The translations under genes and the position numbers were made by a program. 64,000 nt of DNA from Brachynemurus nebulosus (Eukaryota; Arthropoda; Insecta; Neuroptera; Myrmeleontidae). Of the stretch, positions 1 through 11,318 are shown piece by piece. The stretch's first letter is position 1. Each line of letters opens with the position of its first letter. The stretch covers positions 1,923,501 to 1,987,500 of the forward strand of contig JAPWDM010000045.1 in assembly GCA_035578155.1 (NCBI GenBank), read 5' to 3'. The notes under the pieces were generated by a model that made no database searches, was not told where the DNA came from, and saw only the letters and a program-made list of their open reading frames with translations.

Positions 1-105
1 TTATTTTTTTTTGTTTAATAACTAGAATTCTAGTGTCCCTATTCATCCCCTTCTAGTGTCACTAGAATCCAAATCCATCGTTTTTAGCGTGTTGTTTGTG
101 TGTGC

Positions 106-123
106 GTTCGTTCGTTCGTTCGT
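106..123. repeat. (GTTC)n microsatellite
   Basis: Four to five tandem TTCG units. The sequence up to 440 is otherwise AT-rich with nothing recognised, except the recurrent word GTCCCTATTCATCCC at 34-48. Confidence 0.8.
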
Positions 124-1151
124 GAAATTTTTTTCGTCTCGCATATCTCGAGAACAAATTATGATATCAACTCCGGACTAATTTCATTAGATGCGTAATT
201 AAAAAATGCAGTCCGGATAAAGTTTTCAGCAAATTCAGATTAGCGGTTTGTTTTTTGTGATAAAAAAAAACGGAATTAACTTTATTAACATAACATAGAT
301 TATACGGATTTTTTACCATAACATTATTACATAATGGCCTAAGAACCTTCCTTGATTTCAATTTTTTTTTTAATGATATTGTATAGATAAATAACTACAA
401 CTAGAGTTTGTTCCTGCAATTGCGTAATGTATGTTGCACTTACCTGAGGTACATGTCCCTATTGTCAGCAAACTGAATTCGTTTATCCAAAATTCACTAA
501 TTCAGTATTTAAGGTTGTCACTGCGTATTGATTAAATTCCGTATAGTGTATGCTGGTAGCACGTGCATGTTAGAAGTCTCTCATTCCACCGTACTTTCTT
601 TAATCTTTCAGAGCAGTTTCATGTCGGTAAATAGATATCCCCAGCTTATTAATTATCTCATAATCACAAACCTATATATAATTAATCTACTAATATTACG
701 TTTACAAGGCCATAATTTTATCAGTCAACATAATAACAATAAAATTTTATTTCTTTTCAAATACAAAATTATGGTATCAATAAATAAAAATGAATTGCAT
801 AATTATTTAATGAAACCATTAATTATTTATCTATCGGTCTGATATTAATTGCAAATTTAATTTCCAATAGTTCACAACTACATACTTTCTAATCAGATGG
901 ACATAATTCAATAAATATTAAATAAAATCGGTGGGTATCACAGACAGATAGTAATATCATTTTATTATACAGGCTGGAAACAGTGGCGGATTTACCCTAA
1001 GTGCCGCTCTAGGCTCCGTAAAAAATGCCGCCCCTGCTTTATCCGAATACGGAGCTTTGTCATTCCTCAAGGATGAAACTGCAACTTTTCAGAGCACTGA
1101 ATATAGAAGGAAAGGTCGTTTACTTTTGTGTGCATCAAATCAAATTATATT

Positions 1152-1507
1152 TAAGCGGGTTCTACACGATGCTACGAACGTTCCTTCCAACGTTCGATCG
1201 AACGTTTGAGGCAATTAAGTTCGATAGTTGATGCGACGAATGTATCTGCTACACGGTGAATCGAATGTTTGATCCAATACGAATGATGATGTGTTGGTAC
1301 TCAGTGGACAACGCTGTTATCTGTCTGTTCGAAGCATCGCTTTGACTCGGTGCAAGAATACCGACATCGAACGGGACACGACCAAATGCGAACGTTTGAC
1401 GCTCGACATTGGACACTCGTAGGTTCGAACAACGGCTACACGATGCTATGAACCATCCAACGTCGAATGTTGGAAGGTGTTCGTAGCATCGTGTAGCAGC
1501 GGCTTTA
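1152..1507. mobile_element. TA-flanked MITE with CTACACG-frame TIRs
   Basis: The left end reads TAAGCGGGTTCTACACGATG and continues CTACGAAC. The inverse of the right end reads TAAAGCCGCTGCTACACGAT and continues GCTACGAAC. TA is at both edges. The core ACACGATGCTA...GAAC also appears internally near 1437, and a relative (CTACACGGTGAATCGAATG) near 1249. The family-specific word AACGTTC/GAACGTT is repeated and inverted through the element. It is more GC-rich than its surroundings. Small reading frames on either strand here reflect the repeat, not genes. Confidence 0.65.
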
Positions 1508-1925
1508 CCAATTGTGGTTGTCATTTAATCCGTTTGTATGCTTCATCAGAAATTATTCTTTGAGAAAACTGCAAATAGGAAAATTTAATATAAAATGTAT
1601 CAATGTTTCCAATAATATCTGAAACAAAGTAGTTTGTTTTCATTTTTAAATTATATTGTTAACAGTTAGTTTATCAAATAAATATCCTGGCACCCGGATT
1701 TGGCTAGCTAACATAATTTTATTGAAATTAAATTCTTGTTGAATATATTCATCTTTTTCCGAGATACGTATAATATATATTAATTAATCTAAGATTCTAA
1801 AATATATTGAAATAATTAATGTTAAACAAGTAAGGAAAATTGAGTAGTATACTTAAAAATAGAATCAGTTTTTACTCGCGAATAATGGAAAATTACAACT
1901 GTCCATTGTTTCTATTGCTTGTATG

Positions 1926-2119
1926 CAGGACCAGATTAGCCAATAGGCCTACCTAGGCCATGGCCTAGGGGCGGCAGATTTTTGAAAATAGGGCGGCAAA
2001 AGTTGTAATTGACTTTTTTTTTGCTCGTCAGTTACTTTTTTTACGAGAAACTTTGAAAAAAAAGTAGGAAAAGTTTAGGAAAAGTGCCTAGGAGGACACT
2101 TAGGATTAATCTGGCCCTG
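1926..2119. mobile_element. hAT-type MITE (194 bp) with perfect 8-bp TSD
   Basis: It begins CAGGACCAGATTA and ends TAATCTGGCCCTG, an inverted pair with one mismatch. The 8-bp word CTTGTATG flanks it at 1918-1925 and 2120-2127. CAG/CTG ends and an 8-bp duplication are the hAT signature. It has no coding capacity. Confidence 0.85.
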
Positions 2120-2127
2120 CTTGTATG

Positions 2128-3530
2128 GAACTATTAAACTAAGATTCATCGATTACACTATAAGGGAATGTAAACACTAACGTTTCTTTTAAAATTTCCA
2201 GTTATATATTTTTCTACCAAGATGAAAACTTTATTATAAGTTAACGTTTCTGGAATGAAATAGCATCACAAGTAAAAAAAAGAAAAGAAATAGTATCACA
2301 AACAATACGTATATTTAATCTCATTAAAACAATCACTTTTTTTACCGGCTTACGATCAGAATTATAGAATTTTAACAATTTCACCTTGTCACAATAATTC
2401 ATATTGATTTAAGTTATTGATAAATAAAATGCCAAATAAATATTAGTTAAATAAAATAAATAGTTAATTGTAGCTATGTACTTTACAGAAGATGGTACCT
2501 ATTTGAACAGTAATTTCAAGCATTTTTTAAGTTTTTTTGTCCATTAAATTAATTCAATTTTTATTACAATTATAATTATTTTTTAAAGAATTAATTTTAC
2601 TATTAGATGAAAGAAAATCGGTTACTGCGTCTACTTGTACATGGTGAAGTATCTTTCATGCATGATTACTCCTGTGCCAATTTATTGTTTTCTAATATAT
2701 AATAATACCTAATCGAAGTTATGGAAATATCTTTTTAGAAAATATGTTAAAACGATATTGTTAATTTAGTGTTGAACTATTGAGTTATGAAATTTGTTAA
2801 TGAATAATTTCTGTTCCATGTCCGATAATTTCTTAAATCATATCCGTGTTCCTATATTTCAATAGCAAAATAACCCGGCCACAACATCCTGCATAACAAA
2901 GCAAATTTCCATTTCCAAAAATTACTTTTTCTGGATAAGCCCTTTTATATAGGATAATGGTTCAAAAATGTATCTGACGGGTTTTGTTTCCGCTCCTTGT
3001 TGTGGTGTAAAAAAGCTTTTGAATGTTGGTAAATTTTTGCCCAAAAAGAAACTCATTTTTGTCGAACGAAAATAAGCCAAAATATCTGATTTCGGGCATA
3101 AGAATGCCCAGCTGAACATGTTTGGCTGAAGAATTCATTCAAAGGTTTGGGACTTCTAACGTAGGTATTCACAAAATTTCGTAAAAATAGAATGTTTTAT
3201 TCGAGAGCTATAGTTGTGCAGCCACATATATCGTTGCAGTCTCGGGCTTAGGTCTCACTATAAAAGTAGCTGTATTAGGTGAATTTTCTCTCTGAAAATT
3301 CACTAAAAAGCAGCTATATTCTATTAAAATTTTTCTTTTTGCTAAGAAAGATTAAGACTGAAAGTAGGGAGGTCTAGTGGTGTCTGCGTGAATATAATTT
3401 CATTTAGAAAAATCATAATGACCGTACGGTAAGGTTTATCCTATGTAATAATAACAAAGGGTTTCTGAATTGTGTTGTTGCATATTCTGCTTATCACTTG
3501 CTTGCAGATGACGCAGGAGCTCCAATCTTT
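2128..3530. other. AT-rich stretch, nothing specific
   Basis: I see no gene. The only local structure is a 9-bp hairpin, GTGAATTTT / AAAATTCAC, at about 3278-3302, inside a longer imperfect stem (TAGCTG...CAGCTA). Confidence 0.5.
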
Positions 3531-3727
3531 ATTTACACTAATATTTCTCAAATTTTTTGGTCCGCTTCTCCCTTTTGAAGTTAAGAATTTTAAGGGCCGC
3601 CTCCTTCCGAGAACGAGTATGTAAAGAAAAATGTAGAAATATGTAGATGGCGTGTGATCTGCCATCAATTTTTCTGAGCCGACAAAATATTTTTCGTGAC
3701 ACCACTTTAAGAATCATTGGTTTAGGC

Positions 3728-5051
3728 CAGCGATTTTCAACCTGTGATACGCGTACCCCTGGGGATACGCAGCGAACTTCTTAGGGGTACGTGAAAATAT
3801 TAGTGGTAATGACGACTGTTGCAAATATGTAAGTTGTCTTAATTAAAAAAAAAAATATAGTTATAATTTAAAAAGGATAATGAAATAAAAAGACAAGAAA
3901 TTATAATGTACTTTAAAAATTTTCAACGAGAACACTTTTACTCATTTAAGGGGAGGTTTACTTGAGAGTCCTTAAAAATTATGTATTTTTCTGGAATTTT
4001 TTTCTCAAGAACGGAAGTAAATATCAATTTCAAATTTTTTACACATATTTATTAAGTATTAAACTATACAAAAAAATTTCTTCAAGGAAAAATATAAAAA
4101 ATTGTCTATTTTATAGATAGTGTAGTGTGACGATCCGAAAATCCGATACCTTGTTGGTTGACATTATAGCGCCGCTAACAAACCACTGAAATCCAAAAAC
4201 AAAAAAGATTTATAAAATATATGAAGAGTACCGGCACCTATACCTATAATATCAATAAATTGCTGAAAGAAAAAAAATGGCGGATGTGTGAATTTGATTA
4301 CGATTTTTGTCTTATTTTTGGCTCTTTAAAGTAAAATAAGAAAATAAAAAATATCGAAAGTGTATCGGATTTATATAGGTGCCGGAGAATTGAATTATCT
4401 TTAAAACAAAAAATTAAAAAAAGGATCCATCGAATAGTTTTTTAGTTATCGTGTCAACCAGTTCCAAAAATGTGATTCCGAGATATAAAATGTATATAAA
4501 GAAACGTACTTATTTTGAAAATTTTATCTTCAATACTCATTTTTTTGTACTACGTTTTTTTTTTTTTTTATAGAAAACTGGATTCGGTTAATGTGCAAAA
4601 ATCTTTTTTTTAAATTATTTTTAGCAAAATTACTTTGGGAACATATTCTACACATAATTTGCTACCAATTTCTGCAAAAAAAATCAATTTTTTTTTAACG
4701 ACGCTCAAGTAAACCTCCCTTTAAAACGCAGTTGAAAACAGCCCATAATTTTAAAGCTTCTTGATTAAGCGGCACGTGATTATAAGTATTGAGTTTTATG
4801 TTGAAACTAATTAACTACCACCTGATGAAACTATTTTTCTTTTATTATTTTATTTTAAGATGCTCGCCTTCAAACGACCACTGTAAGATTACTTCCTACC
4901 AGATGATTTTTTATATTCTGAATATTTGTAATTGGTTTTTGTTATTTAAGATTCTGTTACCTACTACAACTTCAAAAAGGATTGTAAAGAAATTTGTAAT
5001 AAACGTACGCGAGTGAGGGGTACGCGAGAGAAATAAGGTTGGGAACCGTTG
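3728..5051. mobile_element. Non-autonomous hAT element (about 1.3 kb)
   Basis: The left end is CAGCGATTTTCAACCT and the inverse of the right end is CAACGGTTCCCAACCT, a conserved hAT-style terminus. Flanking 8-mers are GTTTAGGC (3720-3727) and GTTTAGCC (5052-5059), 7 of 8 matching. Subterminal GGGGTACG-type words occur at both ends. There is no transposase frame. It is interrupted by the TTAA-flanked element at 3946-4724, which is therefore the younger insertion. Confidence 0.78.
3946..4724. mobile_element. TTAA-flanked element nested in the hAT (Kolobok/T2- or piggyBac-like)
   Basis: It starts TTAAGGGGAGGTTTACTTGA and, read inward from the other end, TTAAAGGGAGGTTTACTTGA. TTAA duplications fit piggyBac and Kolobok. 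Ends of the form TTAAAGGRR are known from T2/Kolobok MITEs in frogs, so Kolobok is favoured, but this is inferred. It is about 780 bp with no coding frame. Confidence 0.72.
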
Positions 5052-5059
5052 GTTTAGCC

Positions 5060-6450
5060 TATAAAAATGGAAATCACACACTTACTGACGGCTGCACACA
5101 TTTTGATGTTCAGTGTGCTCATCCTATGTTAATGCACTCAAAGGAATATCGCCGTTCTCTGAAGAACGCAAACAGTGTTTGCAACAAATTTTTAATTCCT
5201 TGTGCCTCTGTTAGTAGCCCTATATGTGTCCGGATGTCAATGTGGTCCCGTTTCTGGGTTTTCTCACTGCTCAAAATAAATGTGAAAAATAAAACGGCTC
5301 TTATGAAATGAACTTTATAAATGGTAAATATTTTCAACAAATTTTAATAAATCTGACCTTCTGAGATAAAATTTCTTTAGAGTATCGACCGACATAACTA
5401 ACCTATAAATTTATGTGTGCACAGGGAATTTTGCTACTAACAAAAATATTTAGTTGTGTTGCCCGGTACCATACATAATTTATATGATATTACCTAGCTG
5501 TAGGACTCTCTATTTTGCATAACTGAAAAGCGAACTTCGTATTCCATTAAGTTAACTTCTGGCAATTCAATTTATTTACTGAATTTGTTATTAAAAATAA
5601 AAAAAGAAATGATGGATTTCTATCTCTGAACTTGCGATATTAAAAAAAAATTCTCATTAGATATTTATTTTTTTATTTATTAAATTTTTAATAATAGAAT
5701 TTTGCTTGTACTTTTATTTGGAAAAATTTAATAAAAATGTGAGAGTTTACTTAGATTAAAAATGCGAAAAACGAGGAAAGTTTTTAATTCGAAACAATAT
5801 TATAAATTTATTACAAAGGAAAGTAACAAAATTAAAAAGAAAAGGAAAAGTGAGAAGATAATTACATATTTTCAGTTCGTATTTAAACTACGGATATACA
5901 GTAGAATATACAAAAATAATTTGGAAACTTTGTATATAACTTTTTACTTATTTACGTAGTAAAAGCAGCAATTGGGTGTCGAAAAATTAGATAAAGTTTA
6001 ATTTGTAGGTATTTATTTAGAAATAAACAAAAAATTCCAAAGCTTCGTTTGAAATACAATAATTTTACATTTTTAACCGTACCTATTTGAGCAATTTTGG
6101 AATTATCATGTTTTAACTTACATTCTTTTATAAATTCAAAGGTAGAGGAGTAAGGTTTTCCAACCTAATTTTTACGACATTTCTATATTTTAATCAAAAC
6201 TATTAAGGCAAAAAATACCTAAAGAAAAAATCGAATTTTTTTGAAGTGATAATTTCTATAGCGAATAAAATTTCGGAATTATTACCTGTGTCTTTCCTTG
6301 TTAGTCGTTGCGTTACCATTGACACAGCTAATTTGACTTATTACAACATTAATGGGAGAAATCAATGGAATACATTATTTTAGGAGTTCTTCAGCTTTTA
6401 AGGGATTTGGAACTTTTTTTGGAAACGCTATTTACCCTCATAAAAAAACC
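5060..6450. other. AT-rich stretch without recognised features
   Basis: No gene, RNA gene or element ends seen. Short reading frames here have unbiased, AT-driven composition. Confidence 0.5.
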
Positions 6451-6853
6451 AAAACTTTTGTACATTAAAGTGCATATAATTAAGTGTATCTTAAATATTT
6501 TTCTTCTTTTATTTTACAAAGAAAAAAGATGGTGACAATGATTAAAAAGAACTATAAATCCGACTCGACTAAAATTTGATGTATTCTCTTTATTATGGTG
6601 TTTTCTGTAAGACTATGTAGAATCAGACTTTAAAATAAAAAATTCGATTTTTTAGAACTCCTCAAAGTCAGACAACAGAGCAATTTTTCTTACTTTTTAT
6701 TCGTGGCGCTCGTACTTTTATAAGTGGCGCCAAAAAAAAGTATGAGCTGATTCTAGATAGTCTTACAGAAAACACCATAGCAGAGAGAATGCAATAAATT
6801 TTAGTCCAATCAGACATACAGTTTTCTTGTGTACTTTAATGTACAAAACTTTT
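6451..6853. mobile_element. Long imperfect inverted repeat (MITE-like), about 400 bp
   Basis: The outer arms AAAACTTTTGTACATTAAAG (6451-6470) and the inverse of 6834-6853 differ at one base. The inner arms (about 6567-6625 and 6748-6810) share a long stretch including TATGGTGTTTTCTGTAAGAC, with scattered mismatches. The centre holds two GTGGCGC words in tandem. No clear target duplication was found. Confidence 0.65.
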
Positions 6854-6976
6854 TACTCGAATTTTTCCTTGAAAAAATTAGACTTATACAGCCTAAACGA
6901 TAAGAACGGCGAGAGACGAGAGTAGAAGCGCTATCCGTTTTCGGACCCGTAGAACACGATTCTGTAGAAAAAAATG

Positions 6977-6980
<4 letters not shown>

Positions 6981-7054
<74 letters not shown>
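6981..7054. repeat. (AT)n microsatellite
   Basis: About 37 uninterrupted AT units. Confidence 0.97.
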
Positions 7055-7056
<2 letters not shown>

Positions 7057-7079
7057 CCGCTACCTTTTAATATGTGTAA

Positions 7080-7990
7080 GGCCCCCTATGGAAGTTAAGA
7101 GTTGAAATTTGGTAAGTGGAGCTCATTCCGATGCACAACAATACTATCAAAGTGGGGTCAAATTTTGGGTCCGACCCAAACTTTAAGGGGGTGGTGGGGG
7201 GCGGTAAAACAATAAAATTTTTCCAAACCGATTGGAAATATTGTTTCGGTTAATTATCTACAACATATTCAAAATTCAGCTTCCTAGGATGATTTGGAGG
7301 GAGTATAGGGGAAAAAAAGTATTTTGGCTGGATCTAACACGCCGACAGCCCCCCAGAATTAACGCAGAGGATTGAAATTTGGTGTGTTGATAAAGTTCGT
7401 CCCTAGGTTTGCTTTTTGGAGGTTTTAATATTTTACCCCCACCTCCTCATTTTTAAGCTACAATTTCATGCTTTTTTGACGTTTTCGAAATTTGTACCGC
7501 TCGCACAGGTCACCCAAATAAACCTAGAGGGATGAAATTTTGTATTCAGAGTGAGTTGGTATCAAAGGGGTGCCTTTTGGGGGTCTCAGTTTTTAACCCT
7601 TACCTCCACCACTTTTATACTAAAGAGAACATGATTTTTCTTGTTTTTTTAACAGTTTCATTCGGGTCAAAATCTCCCCAAATAAACCTAGAGGGCTGAA
7701 ATTTTGTGTATAGGTTAAGCTAATAGTACCCACTGATTATTGGAGGTTTCAACTTTTAACACTTACCCCCACGATTTTTACGCCAATATTTCCTTAATTT
7801 TTTTGCTTTTTTTCTAACACGTCTAGAGACTCTCTAAGGAAACTTGGAGGGCTGAAATTTTGTACGTGTATTCAGTTAGTATCCAGCTAGTGCCTTTTAG
7901 GGATTCCACATTACTTTTCTTCCCCCCACTTCTCCCATTTTTACATCGGAATTCAATAGTATTGTTAAGGATGTTTGGGAGGTACAATCG
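7080..7990. repeat. Degenerate tandem repeat, period about 160 bp
   Basis: The phrase AGAGGGATGAAATTTTGT recurs in diverged form near 7098, 7363, 7524, 7686 and 7843. Spacing is near 160 bp for the last four. Each is followed by a G-rich TGCCTTTTGGGGGT-like segment and then a C-rich (ACCCCCACCTCC-like) segment. Units are strongly diverged, so the array is old. Overlapping small frames are not genes. Confidence 0.7.
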
Positions 7991-8112
7991 GAGATAAAAG
8001 TACATGAAATTAGAAATTCGTGAATAATTACGTTGTATAACAAACTATGAGGTAAATAAATAGTTATCTTTGTTAAATAATAGTTATCACTACAACTGAT
8101 TATACAATACAT

Positions 8113-8150
8113 GTCCCTATTCATCCCACAACAGGAGGATGAATAGGGAC
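8113..8150. repeat. 14-bp perfect hairpin of the GTCCCTATTCATCC motif
   Basis: GTCCCTATTCATCC (8113-8126) and its exact inverse (8137-8150) flank a 10-nt loop. It is a back-to-back pair of the word that also occurs at 34 and, less completely, at 451, 9476, 9531 and 9549. Confidence 0.8.
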
Positions 8151-8196
8151 AAAACTAAAAATGTTATTTATGAGCTTAGTTTAAAAATACTAAACG

Positions 8197-9191
8197 TACC
8201 GTAAACACGGAATACTTGAGCCCAGATTTGCAAATCATCTGAGAATTTCTAAAATTTAGCGTAACTGTTATATTTATTTGGGATAGAGAATTCAGTATAT
8301 TAATCTGTATATGACTACCGTTAGTTTATTATATAATATGGATTTTTATTATATAATATGGACTTTATACATCTTTAGATTTTGGTTTAAGTTAACCTCA
8401 AGATCGGGTTACTTGAGCCCAAACCTAAATTTCCAAGTGATTTCCATTTGAAAACAGTTTGAGTCCATGCAGGATGTTGGTTACTAACTAAAACACATTG
8501 TACAAACATGTATTTATTAAAAAAATATGAATAGGTATCAAAACTGAATAAAAATTTTCAAACAAAAATTGTTATGGATACCAAATTATTTTTATGAGTT
8601 AAAGTGTGTCTTTTAGTCTACCTAAAGAGAATAATCCTTTTTTGATTAGTGTAGATGGAGGTATTTTCTTAACTATATCTTCCCATTAATAGTACAGTAC
8701 GTCCTTGTTCTTGGACCACTTCCATGCCTTTTCAATTGGATCCATGTACCATTTTATACCAAAGTTATAATGGGCTCAAGTTACCTTAATCTGAAGGTTA
8801 TGTTAACTGGTTTATCAAAACCTTAAATTAAGAAACTAAGGAAATAGCTGGTATATGAATGTGTCTGAATTTGCTTTAGTAACGAAGCAAATAAAAAAAT
8901 TATACACCTACCTTACTTTGTGAGCTATCGAAATATTTTTTACAGTTGAAAGTTAGCAACATAACAAAAACAGCAACTTCAAATAGAGGTGAACAACACT
9001 CGCCTGACACCTATTGTCAATTTTCAGAACTACCTAAACATAAACACAGTGAACCTAGTGCTGTTATCTATCAGATAAACCTGTAACTTACTTTTACTAC
9101 TGGCTACACTAAGCACAAAACATAAAATAATACTTTTTCCATTTTGGGCTCAAGTTACACCTTAGGGCTCAAGTAATCCGTGTTTACGGTA
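8197..9191. mobile_element. TA-flanked element with CTTGAGCCC motif array (about 1.0 kb)
   Basis: The ends are TACCGTAAACACGG followed by A/T-TACTTGAGCCC; 26 of 27 bases match between the left end (8197-8223) and the inverse of the right (9165-9191). TA at each edge suggests a Tc1/mariner-type duplication. The word CTTGAGCCC also lies at about 8412 (plus) and, inverted, at about 8772 and 9146. Left-half copies point inward and right-half copies point back. No transposase frame. Confidence 0.8.
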
Positions 9192-9721
9192 AATGTGAAC
9201 ATATATCTTCTTTAAACTACTAGTAGAGTAAAATAATTATTTTTTCGGGTAACCATAGTGACTAAGTTTGAAATTGGATAATTAATATTAAAAAATCAGC
9301 TTAGATAGTCTTCAGACAGTGCTACTTTTTGTTTTTTAAAACTTTATCTAAACATTATTTGATCTGGTGCTCTTAAGAATAAATTGTTGTTTAATTCAAA
9401 ATTTAGTTATTTTAAAACATATCTGAGAAAAGAAGACTGCAAACTTTTAGTTGTTTTTGTTTTCTTAAGAAGAAATAATAGGGACCTGACATTTGGGCTA
9501 AGTTGGAGGTTAATAGTGATGGAAAAGGTGTGAATAGGGACGGTATAATAGGGACAGAGTACTTTTCAGGTCATCAAATCGTTCCATATTTTTATAAACA
9601 CATTCAGCATAACATTTCTATACTTTATAAACTTTACTTTAGATTTTACATTTATTTCTACAGAAAATCATGAAATATTATTTCTATTTTGAATGTATAA
9701 ATAAAAAAAAATTCGAAATTA

Positions 9722-10672
9722 TACACTAGCGGAAAAAATTAAAGGATCAAAAAAAAAAAAAAAAAAAATTCCAAATTTTTAGCGATTTTTCGAATGGCTG
9801 TATCTACGTGAAAAATGGTCGTATCGGAGTCGTAAACAAGGCAAAATTTAAAGCTGGAGGTTTCTAGTTTTGAGATCTTACCATAAAAAAATTTTCAAAG
9901 CAACGTGTATCGCTCAATCCTAATAAATACACTGAAAAAAAAATTATGGAAATTATTTCGGTTTCTTTTTTTGGTCCACGGACTTGGAAAAAAGTTTTCC
10001 GACTTAACCACCATATGGACTGAATAACTTGTTCATTCAGCTTTAATTACCTTAAAAGGCACACTTAACATTAATGGTCTGCTCGATATTTTTAATTCAG
10101 CGCTTGATTTTCCAAAAAGCCACCAAAAGCTCTTTTTTCCTTGATTTTTCAAATTCATGTAGAGTATACAAAAAAAATTTTTTTCCAAAAAAACAATGGC
10201 TAATTCTTGTAGAGAATTTATTCGAGTTTTTAAAACCCATCTTCAATTTTCTGTGTGATCATTGGTTACCGAGATATCGATGGTCAAAGACGAAATGATC
10301 CTTTTCCATTCAAAGTCTGATATCTCAGCGAGAAGTGGTCGTATAAAGATCTAAAAAAAGCAAATTAAAGCTGAATGAACAAGTTGTCCAGTCCATATGG
10401 TGGTTAAGTCGGAAAAATTTTTTCCAAGTCTGTGGACCAAAAAAAGAAACCGAAAAAATTTCGGAAATTTTTTTTCAGTGTATTTATTAGGATTACGCGA
10501 TACATGTTGCTTTGAAAATTTTTTATCGCAAGATCTCGAAATTAGAAACTTCCAGCTTTAAATTGCTATGCTTACGACTCGGATACGACCAATTTTCACG
10601 AAGATACAGCCAATCGAAAAATCGCTAAAAATTTGGAATTTTTTTGATCCTTTAATTTTTTCGGCTAGCGTA
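9722..10672. mobile_element. Foldback element with arms of about 320 bp
   Basis: The left arm (9722 to about 10050) and right arm (about 10360-10672) are inverted copies along their length. The left starts TACACTAGCGGAAAAAATTA; the inverse of the right starts TACGCTAGCCGAAAAAATTA; both continue AAGGATCA. Shared internal words include TTAACCACCATATGGACTG and TCCTAATAAATACACTGAAA. TA edges suggest a mariner-like origin. The spacer of about 310 bp has no significant frame. Confidence 0.85.
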
Positions 10673-11244
10673 TTATATTTGAATTTCAGTTTTGGTCAGC
10701 CCTACGGTTGTCCCCATTCACCCTTTTATCGTCTCTTTTGACCCCAATTTTTCATAGAGAACAAATTATATGACTTTTGTTATTTTTTCAAAAACCACCG
10801 ATATTTTCAAAATTTTTTGGACACTGTGATAAAGTGATCATCCTCGCGTAAATTTTTAATATATTAAAGATTAGGTTCTCATAAAATAAATACAAGAAAA
10901 TACGGTGTGAAGTCTGAATTCGTGCATATTCACTCCTATTTACGTTATACGTTGTTTTCTACGAAAACACATATAGTCTACTCGTTGTACTACGTTCACT
11001 GCGCGATGTAGGTACGTCATTCGATTTCACTCATCAAAATTGTGTGCGATGAATATTTTTAACCGAAGATGTGATGACACGGAAATAGTATCCATAACTT
11101 GACACTCTGTTTAAACTTTAACAAAATTATCAGGCTGTTTACATTTAAATTGGTTAAATTTAACTTAACACTCTGTTAACTAACTGGTTAATAATTGGAA
11201 ATATTATAATTACTATTTATTACACCAATCTGAAAATAACACTA

Positions 11245-11318
<74 letters not shown>

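Larger units (their letters stand above)
441..9572. mobile_element. Candidate large, heavily invaded DNA element with GTCCCTATT terminal motifs
   Basis: The left end reads ACCTGAGGTACATGTCCCTA (from about 443). The reverse complement of the right end reads ACCTGAAAAGTACTCTGTCC and continues CTATT (to about 9572): a matching, slightly decayed inverted end. The word TGTCCCTATT(CATCC) recurs at 34 and 8113 in plus orientation and at 8137, 9476, 9531 and 9549 in minus orientation, as subterminal motif copies would. If this is one element it is about 9.1 kb with many later insertions. No transposase reading frame survives. The pairing of ends is by eye; a shorter element near 8.1-9.57 kb is an alternative. 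Confidence 0.4.

Noticed and set aside
960..1035. hAT-like phrase CAGTGGCGGATTTACCC
   Set aside because: Only one end visible; GCCGCCCCTG at 1028 could be a partner, but the TSD does not match convincingly.
3531..3719. Possible hAT MITE directly left of the 3728 element
   Set aside because: CTCAAATTTTTTGGTCCGC and an inverted CAATGATTCTTAAAGTGG are suggestive, but no matching 8-bp flanks were found.
7080..7990. CRISPR-like array
   Set aside because: Spaced repeats are long, diverged and tandem, with no short identical repeats or uniform spacers; the DNA is eukaryotic in character.
10690..10712. Further TGTCCC(C)ATTCA word
   Set aside because: Imperfect and outside the orientation pattern of the other copies; probably chance or a stray fragment.
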